A DNA stretch of 39,288 nucleotides. Origin: Acinetobacter baretiae. GTDB taxonomy: Bacteria; Pseudomonadota; Gammaproteobacteria; Pseudomonadales; Moraxellaceae. Positions 34,054-39,288 of this stretch are shown here, one piece after another. The notes under the pieces were generated by a model that searched no databases, was not told the DNA's origin, and saw only the letters and a list, made by a program, of their open reading frames with translations. The DNA lies in assembly GCF_015627105.1 (NCBI RefSeq), contig NZ_VTDM01000026.1, positions 1-39,288 on the forward strand, read 5' to 3'. The first letter of the stretch is position 1, and every line of letters starts with the position of its first letter. The translations under genes and the position numbers were made by a program.

Positions 34054-37000
34054 ATGAAATTTCAATTAAATCGACTGGCTGTGGCGATTGGTTTTACTTT
34101 ACAAAGTGCGGTTTTATTTGCAGATACTCCCCCTGTAAAATCGGGTATTGATGTACTTTCTGGATTTAATAATTTATGGAAACCAGGTGCAACATGGAAT
34201 ACAGGAACACCTACAGCAGTCGGGGCAAGCATCTTAGATCAGAATGTAAGATTGTCTGTTGATATTGCAAAAAACAGAACATCAACGCAAGAAATACAGG
34301 CTTATGAAATTGATAGCCAAAATGCAAACTATGCGGTGATTCAAGCTTTAGGCCCTTTACAAGACATATTAAAAAAAGAAACGGGTGCATTTACAACAGT
34401 TAAAGGTATACCTAAAGAAGCTTATGCAGGTGCAGTGTCAGATAAAGGCAATGGTTTAGGTACGACCAATAATAATTTAGGCCAATTGGTAAGTTTAGTG
34501 AGCGCTGTACGCTATCCTGCAACGAGTAATCCTGCTAAAAATGCGTTCAATTATCCACGACCTTTTCGCCAAGTGCTTGATGGTCAAGATTTAAAATGGA
34601 TTTTACAGCCTTCATTGGCAGCGAGAGTACCTGCAACAGGTCAAAGTGATGGTGGGTTTCCAAGTGGGCATACCAATGCAGGGTATTTGGCTGCGTTAGG
34701 TGTGGCATATGCTGTACCCCAACAGCAGGCTGATTTGGTTTTACGTGCAGGTGAAATGGGCTATAGTCGTGTTATTGCAGGTATTCACTCGCCATTAGAT
34801 GTCATTGGCGGTCGTATGCATGCGACTTATTATGCAATACAAGGTTTATTAAACAATGCAGATTTAAGACGCAATGCTCACCAGCAAGCCCAATCATTTT
34901 TTGCAACGCAATGTGGTGGCAGTATAACTGGGTGTTATGGCTCAACCGATTTAAATCAACTTTACACACAGTACCAAGCCAATAAAACACTTTACGATAA
35001 ATATACTTTTGCAAATGCATTTACAGCAATAGGCGACACCACGCTTGCTCCTGTTGTGCCTGATCAAGCAGAGGTTTTAATTGAAACACGTTATCCTTAT
35101 TTAACCAATAGCCAACGTAGAGAGCTTTTACAAACCACCTCAAATGCAAGAGGAGGGGTATTAGACAATGCTTTAGGGTATGACACACTCAATTTGTATA
35201 AAGCTGCCAATGGCTATGGTGCATTGAATCAGAAAACGAGCATTAATATGAATGCTGCTGATGGTGGTCTTTCAGCGGCAGATGTGTGGCTCAATGATAT
35301 TTCTGGCAAAGGGCAATTAGAAAAGCTAGGAACAGGTTCACTGACACTTGCGGGACGAAATACATGGTCAGGCGGTACACAGTTACTTGGTGGTACGCTT
35401 GTGGGCAGTAATGGGAGTGCTTTTGGACAAGGAGACATTTTAAATCAGGCCAATTTAGTCTTGAATCATAGTAGTACAGAGCGTCTAGCCAACACACTAA
35501 CAGGATCGGGTACATTTTATAAACAAGGTACAGGATTGTTGCAATACACAGGTGATGGCAGTGGTTTTACAGGAACAACCCGTGTACAAAATGGTCAATT
35601 AAATGTAACGAATCGCTTAAATGGTACAACCATTATTGAACAAGGTGGAACGTTACAAGGTGCAGGTCAGCTACAAAATTTACAGGTTTTACAAGGTGGT
35701 GTGGTTGATTTAACACCATCCTTAAATAGACTGTCTGTAAGTGGTGATTTAATTTTAGATCAAGGAACACTTCGGGTGTTGACGCAAGCCAACAGTGCGA
35801 TGAGTAGTGGTATAGACGTTGGTGGACAAGCAAAAATTAATGCCGCCAGTATATTGCAGGTGGGTTTAAGTGATCAGTATAACCTCTTGTCTGAGTATGT
35901 TATTTTAAACACCACAAAAGGGGTCACAGGTCGCTTTGCTTCGGTGAATAGTGCGTACAGTTTTCTTACGCCTAAAATAGACTATACAGCCAATACGGTG
36001 ACTTTACAGCTGTTACGAAATGACCAACGCTTTAATAGTGTTGCGCAAACAGCCAACCAATACCAAGTGGCAAACAGCATAGAAAGCTTAGGTTTGGGTC
36101 ATCGCTTATATAATCTTGTGGCTAAACAAAATCGTGAACAAGCAATACAGTCATATAATAGTCTCTCTGGTGAGGGATATGCATCTTTGGCGATCAATGC
36201 AACACAAGATTCGATGGCAACCACAGACTTTATTACCACACAAAAGTATCAAGCACAGCCTTATATTTGGTTAAATAATTATAGCCGTCGTTTCAGTAAT
36301 CAAGCATCGAATGTGTCTGATTCAAATTATAATAATTATGGTGCAGTGGTTGGTGCAGAATTACCACTCAATGCCAACAGTAGTTTTGGTGTGATTTTAG
36401 GTCAAGCCAAAGGAACAGGAAAAGTGTCAGATAAAGCCTTTAAGGCCAAAGATAATAACAGTCAAATGGGGGTGTATGGTCGTTACACAGATGACCGTGC
36501 AGGTGCAACATTTGGTGTGCTTGGTCGTTGGGGAGATGTGTTGGTACAACGTCAAATTCATATGAATGGCTTGAATGCCCAAAGCACTGCAGATTTAGAT
36601 GTTTACAGTTTACAAGGATTTGCTGAATACTGGTTTAAGCCAACAGCCATGCCAATAAGCCCATATGCACGCCTAGCACATGTGGTCACACAAACGAAAG
36701 CATTCCAAGAGCAAGGTGCTGATGTGGCAAACTTGCAAGGTAAAAAACTTACCAGTAATACCACGTTTACCACCTTAGGATTAAAAGCACAGCATGATTT
36801 AACAATTGCATCGATGCCGATGACTGCGCAGTTTGGTTTAGGTTGGCAACATGCTATGGGCGATACGCAAGGTCAAGCGAATCTACAATTGAATCGTGCT
36901 TCAAGTTATCGTCTTGATGGTCCACGTATTGCAAAAGATCTTGCAAAATTAGATGTAGGTATAAATCTTGCGCTTACAGAGCAGTTTAATGTTGGATTGA

Positions 37001-37071
37001 ACTATACAGGACAATTTGCAGGTCAAAGTAACAGCAATGAAGGTACATTAAAGTTCAATTATCGCTTTTAG
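34054..37071 (+). CDS. Autotransporter with N-terminal PAP2/class A acid phosphatase domain
   Basis: A 1005-residue type Va secretion protein. The signal peptide runs to about residue 23 (LQSAVLFA-DTP). Residues about 60-270 form a PAP2/class A acid phosphatase with the complete motif set: K162-X6-R169P170, P203-S-G-H206 in GGFPSGHTN, and S238R239-X5-H245-X3-D249 in YSRVIAGIHSPLD. A stretch with WSGGTQLLGG and TRVQNGQLNV-type autotransporter beta-strand repeats (about 400-620) links to a beta-barrel from about 730 to the terminal Phe of KFNYRF. It should display or release a phosphatase at the cell surface. TTG 34048 is in frame; ATG 34054 starts the signal peptide. Substrate and cleavage are unknown. 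Confidence 0.9.
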   Translation: MKFQLNRLAVAIGFTLQSAVLFADTPPVKSGIDVLSGFNNLWKPGATWNTGTPTAVGASILDQNVRLSVDIAKNRTSTQEIQAYEIDSQNANYAVIQALGPLQDILKKETGAFTTVKGIPKEAYAGAVSDKGNGLGTTNNNLGQLVSLVSAVRYPATSNPAKNAFNYPRPFRQVLDGQDLKWILQPSLAARVPATGQSDGGFPSGHTNAGYLAALGVAYAVPQQQADLVLRAGEMGYSRVIAGIHSPLDVIGGRMHATYYAIQGLLNNADLRRNAHQQAQSFFATQCGGSITGCYGSTDLNQLYTQYQANKTLYDKYTFANAFTAIGDTTLAPVVPDQAEVLIETRYPYLTNSQRRELLQTTSNARGGVLDNALGYDTLNLYKAANGYGALNQKTSINMNAADGGLSAADVWLNDISGKGQLEKLGTGSLTLAGRNTWSGGTQLLGGTLVGSNGSAFGQGDILNQANLVLNHSSTERLANTLTGSGTFYKQGTGLLQYTGDGSGFTGTTRVQNGQLNVTNRLNGTTIIEQGGTLQGAGQLQNLQVLQGGVVDLTPSLNRLSVSGDLILDQGTLRVLTQANSAMSSGIDVGGQAKINAASILQVGLSDQYNLLSEYVILNTTKGVTGRFASVNSAYSFLTPKIDYTANTVTLQLLRNDQRFNSVAQTANQYQVANSIESLGLGHRLYNLVAKQNREQAIQSYNSLSGEGYASLAINATQDSMATTDFITTQKYQAQPYIWLNNYSRRFSNQASNVSDSNYNNYGAVVGAELPLNANSSFGVILGQAKGTGKVSDKAFKAKDNNSQMGVYGRYTDDRAGATFGVLGRWGDVLVQRQIHMNGLNAQSTADLDVYSLQGFAEYWFKPTAMPISPYARLAHVVTQTKAFQEQGADVANLQGKKLTSNTTFTTLGLKAQHDLTIASMPMTAQFGLGWQHAMGDTQGQANLQLNRASSYRLDGPRIAKDLAKLDVGINLALTEQFNVGLNYTGQFAGQSNSNEGTLKFNYRF

Positions 37072-37091
37072 AGACAATTGTTGCCCAAAAA

Positions 37092-37128
37092 ATCAATCAG
37101 TCGCTAATTAAAACAGCGATTGATTGAT
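37092..37128 (-). terminator. Hairpin between the autotransporter and alpha/beta hydrolase genes
   Basis: 14-bp arms (37092-37105 and 37115-37128) with one G-U pair and a 9-nt loop. On the minus strand a run of six T follows, so it is a good rho-independent terminator for the hydrolase gene and may also end the autotransporter transcript. Confidence 0.75.
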
Positions 37129-37140
37129 CGATATGTGATG

Positions 37141-38055
37141 TTAATCTAAACGCTGTTCAATGAAATGACGCATATCATTTAATGCCATTTTTCCTTCCTC
37201 AAACCATGCATTAAACATAAAAAAGTTGTGCCACATGCCTGTATATAATTTATAACTGACGTCAACTTCTGCTTGTTTTGCCATCTCTTGTAATCGCTTA
37301 GCATCATCCATGAGCATAGATTTACTACCAACTTGTATAAGTAATGGAGGAAGACCAGATAAGTCATCAAATAAAGGAGATACTCGAGGATTAGAAGGGT
37401 CAAACTGTGTATTTTTTAGATAATACCCAATGGCTTTTTGTAAAAAATGAATTGATAAAAGTGCATCATGTTTTTGATTATATCTGACCGAATTACTGGT
37501 AAGGGTAAGGTCAATAAAAGGGGACAGCAACATTAGTCCACACGGTAAAGCTGTATTTTTTTGACGTACTAAACGTAAAGCTAATCCAAGTGCTAAATTC
37601 GCACCAGCATCATCTCCTGCTAAAATAATATTTTTGGGGTCGATACCTGAATCGATCAATGCTTTATAGGCTGTATAAACAGCTTCGGTGAGATCGGGAA
37701 AAGGAGTTTCAGGTGCCAATGGGTAGGCCAAACTCATGACGGTGAGACCTGTTGAACGAGCCACCTCACATAACCACGCTCGATGTGTTTTGATTGAACC
37801 TAAACAAAACCCACCCCCGTGTAAGTAAAGCATAATTTTTTTTGAAGTGGTCTGTACAGGGGTGATTTTTTCAACAGTGAGTTCGGCTAAACTATAAGTG
37901 TCTAAATTTAATCCGTGCTGATGACATGGGAAAACTTGTGATATTTGGCCAGTAAAATGACGCATTGTTCGTGGTGAAAATTGATAGCGACTGGGGTAGC
38001 GAAATGTACCTTTAAGGCAAGATTCGACAAATAGTTGTTTCCACATTTCATGCAT
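37141..38055 (-). CDS. Alpha/beta hydrolase of the hormone-sensitive-lipase type, catalytic residues altered
   Basis: A 304-residue cytoplasmic protein of the HSL (bacterial family IV) esterase fold. The oxyanion motif HGGG is at 79-82 in YLHGGGFCLGS. The nucleophile motif should read GDSAG but is GDDAG (147-151), with Asp149 in place of Ser. The acid position, usually D or E after VGS, reads VGSKSMLMDD (K245, S246). The base H276 in MWHNFF is kept. So two of three catalytic residues look replaced, and esterase activity is doubtful. The frame can be extended to GTG 38118, but AAGG at correct spacing supports ATG 38055. Confidence 0.82.
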   Translation of the reverse strand: MHEMWKQLFVESCLKGTFRYPSRYQFSPRTMRHFTGQISQVFPCHQHGLNLDTYSLAELTVEKITPVQTTSKKIMLYLHGGGFCLGSIKTHRAWLCEVARSTGLTVMSLAYPLAPETPFPDLTEAVYTAYKALIDSGIDPKNIILAGDDAGANLALGLALRLVRQKNTALPCGLMLLSPFIDLTLTSNSVRYNQKHDALLSIHFLQKAIGYYLKNTQFDPSNPRVSPLFDDLSGLPPLLIQVGSKSMLMDDAKRLQEMAKQAEVDVSYKLYTGMWHNFFMFNAWFEEGKMALNDMRHFIEQRLD

Positions 38056-38144
38056 AATAATGGCCTTGAGATGCATATATTCGCTATAAATAGTCATGTA
38101 TGATGTGCAATATTTCACACGCTAAAAATATATAGGAATATGCG

Positions 38145-38582
38145 ATGAAAAAAATATTATGTGCAATTGCCCTAACAGGCTTCTTCACCATAACACATGC
38201 GGCTGACCCATTAAATGGCAGTGTATGGAAAACCATAGATGATGAAACGAATCAACCAAAAGCACAGGTGGTTTTTAATCAACAGCGTGATGGTACTTTT
38301 TCTGCCACTATTCAAAAAATTTTAGTCGCTGGTGAAGATGGGGTATGTGGAGAGTGTGAAGGAATGTATCACAACAAACCATTACAAGGAGCAGTTATTG
38401 TGCGTGGTTTAAAAAGTGTAGGAGACAATAAATATGAAGAAGGCACGATTATCGATCCTAAAAATGGAAAAAATTATCGTTTAAAAGGTGAATTGTTAAA
38501 TCAAAATAAAACATTAAAACTGCGTGGTTATATTGGTATTTCCTTATTGGGGCGTAATCAAATTTGGCAACGTATTCAGTAG
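38145..38582 (+). CDS. DUF2147-family exported protein
   Basis: A 145-residue exported protein: the signal peptide MKKILCAIALTGFFTITHAA is followed by the DUF2147 beta domain. Family features are GSVWKTIDDETNQPKAQVVF, a Cys pair in DGVCGECEGMYH, KYEEGTIIDPKNGKNYRLKG and the end LRGYIGISLLGRNQIWQRI. The function of the domain is not established; it resembles a lipocalin-like barrel. AGGA precedes the ATG. It is transcribed divergently from the alpha/beta hydrolase. Confidence 0.85.
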   Translation: MKKILCAIALTGFFTITHAADPLNGSVWKTIDDETNQPKAQVVFNQQRDGTFSATIQKILVAGEDGVCGECEGMYHNKPLQGAVIVRGLKSVGDNKYEEGTIIDPKNGKNYRLKGELLNQNKTLKLRGYIGISLLGRNQIWQRIQ

Positions 38583-38755
38583 TGACCATATAATATTTAT
38601 TTAAACGCAATCATGGCTAGGTCATATTTACATGATTTGAAATACAACTCGTTTTACCTTACCATGAATAAAAAACATTAAAGTCGAATTATGTATTTAA
38701 TTCGAAGGATAGATCATAAATATTATTAAGTTATTATTTTATATGTTCTTATATA

Positions 38756-38970
38756 ACTCTAATCCTGTTTGATATTTTATTTTAAAATCATTTTCTTATG
38801 GTGTTTTGATCAAATACTGAAATTATGTAGCATATACTTTTAGTCACTCAGCGCTGTTTTTTTAAAGGAAATCGGTCTATTTATTATACTAGACAGTAAA
38901 GGAAAGCATTTATTGATATAAAAATATATAAAACAGTAGCTTAATTGAATTCCTTAAACAGGATTCGGGT
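38756..38970. mobile_element. Possible IS982-related miniature element (MITE-like)
   Basis: The right end (38951-38970) is an exact inverted copy of the IS982-type terminus at 39092-39111. At the left, 38756-38773 matches the same terminus in direct orientation at 14 of 18 positions. The 215 bp between carry no reading frame, so this would be a non-autonomous derivative mobilised by the neighbouring transposase. No convincing target duplication is visible, so a solo IS end remnant is the alternative. Confidence 0.35.
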
Positions 38971-38971
38971 T
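38951..38971 (-). repeat. Inverted copy of the IS982-type terminal repeat
   Basis: 21 bp that are the exact reverse complement of 39091-39111. It contains the inner core CTTAAACAGGATTCGGGT. It is 119 bp from its partner and faces it. Confidence 0.85.
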
Positions 38972-39128
38972 GTCTATATTTATTATTTTGGATTGGAATC
39001 AAGCGTAAGTGACAGAAAATAGATATTTATATAAAGATCTAATATGATTAAAAACATATAATCAATTGTTTTTAAAATAAAAGATTATCTAACCCGAATC
39101 CTGTTTAAGGATTTATTTGAAAAAGCCA

Positions 39129-39180
39129 AGGATTAGAGCCATAAGTTGAGTTACTAGACACGACTTACCACTCTAATCCT
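39129..39180 (+). promoter_or_regulatory. Inverted repeat ending at the transposase start
   Basis: Perfect 10-bp arms AGGATTAGAG (39129-39138) and CTCTAATCCT (39171-39180) enclose 32 nt; the transposase ATG follows one base later. In a transcript this would form a hairpin right against the start codon, which could limit transposase translation from outside promoters. Confidence 0.45.
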
Positions 39181-39181
39181 C

Positions 39182-39288
39182 ATGACTGATATTACTGCTT
39201 TATTCTGTACCATTGATGATTTTTTTATAAAATTTGAATCCACTTATTTGAAATTTCTAAAACAGAATCAATACTTCAAACGAATACG
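39182..39288 (+). CDS. IS982-family transposase, N-terminus only
   Basis: The first 35 codons start at ATG 39182 and read MTDITALFCTIDDFFIKFES, then a Lys/Arg-rich stretch to the window edge. The MTxIxxLFCxxDDF opening is characteristic of IS982-family DDE transposases. No Shine-Dalgarno sequence is seen; a hairpin arm abuts the start. The catalytic residues are outside the window. Confidence 0.75.
   Translation, partial: MTDITALFCTIDDFFIKFESTYLKFLKQNQYFKRI

Larger units (their letters stand above)
38583..39090. other. A/T-rich region preceding the IS982-type element
   Basis: About 500 bp without a credible gene. It is more A/T-rich than its surroundings. It contains a short palindromic stretch (GTCGAATTATGTATTTAATTCGA, split here as 38683-38705 by position) and the terminal-repeat-like sequences of a possible short mobile element at 38756-38970. 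Confidence 0.5.
39091..39288 (+). mobile_element. IS982-family insertion sequence, left end (partial)
   Basis: The element enters at about 39092 with ACCCGAATCCTGTTTAAGG, a terminus beginning in AC as is usual for IS982-type elements, and continues to the window edge with a transposase start at 39182. The right end lies outside the window, so length, target duplication and intactness cannot be judged. Confidence 0.7.

Noticed and set aside
1..39288. CRISPR array, tRNA or rRNA genes
   Set aside because: I saw no regularly spaced direct repeats, no cloverleaf with a T-loop motif, and no rRNA-like stretches in the gaps.

Overview
The window looks like a chromosomal segment of an Acinetobacter-type gammaproteobacterium. 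The evidence is low G+C with A/T-rich intergenic DNA, family-typical ParE, GshA, WaaA, PhoB/PhoR and DsbB proteins, a CrbS/CrbR-like acetate-switch pair, and an IS982-family element at the right edge. I cannot name the species. I found no tRNA, rRNA or CRISPR array.

Layout. 1-420: the 3' end of an unidentified gene and a small frameshifted gene. 589-2035: an ArsR-type regulator followed by an Old Yellow Enzyme reductase, closed by a hairpin. 2120-5027: waaA (Kdo transferase) and rsmE overlap, with a convergent MscS channel. 5371-9518: a LuxR-type response regulator and a large transporter-fused hybrid histidine kinase, convergent. 9660-10748: an outer-membrane protease of the omptin family with all four catalytic residues. 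10926-13455: a small membrane protein, then phoR and phoB behind a probable Pho box. 13632-18692: free methionine-R-sulfoxide reductase, a MATE exporter, a methionine-type aminotransferase, a DUF445 membrane protein and a lipoprotein. 19076-23852: gshA-dsbB, then a YqiA-like esterase and parE.

24323-30121 is a compact urate-degradation island. HpxO, UraH and UraD turn urate into allantoin. PuuE, Alc and AllA take it to glyoxylate and urea. A Tsx-like outer-membrane channel is embedded among them. No xanthine dehydrogenase, inner-membrane permease, urease or dedicated regulator is present between the housekeeping flanks, so the island handles urate itself.

30334-38582 holds an S30AE ribosome-hibernation protein, an ankyrin-like protein, an outer-membrane barrel, dsbD, a 1005-residue autotransporter whose passenger begins with an intact PAP2/class A acid phosphatase domain, an alpha/beta hydrolase that has lost its nucleophile and acid, and a DUF2147 protein. 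The right edge (38583-39288) is mobile DNA: the left end of an IS982-family element whose terminal repeat is perfectly mirrored 119 bp upstream, probably the end of a short non-autonomous derivative.

The least ordinary items are the omptin outside enterobacteria, the secreted phosphatase-autotransporter fusion, the catalytically stripped esterase, the outer-membrane channel inside the urate island, and the IS982 end pair. Several start codons were moved from the longest reading frame on ribosome-binding-site or homology grounds; each case is stated in its entry.
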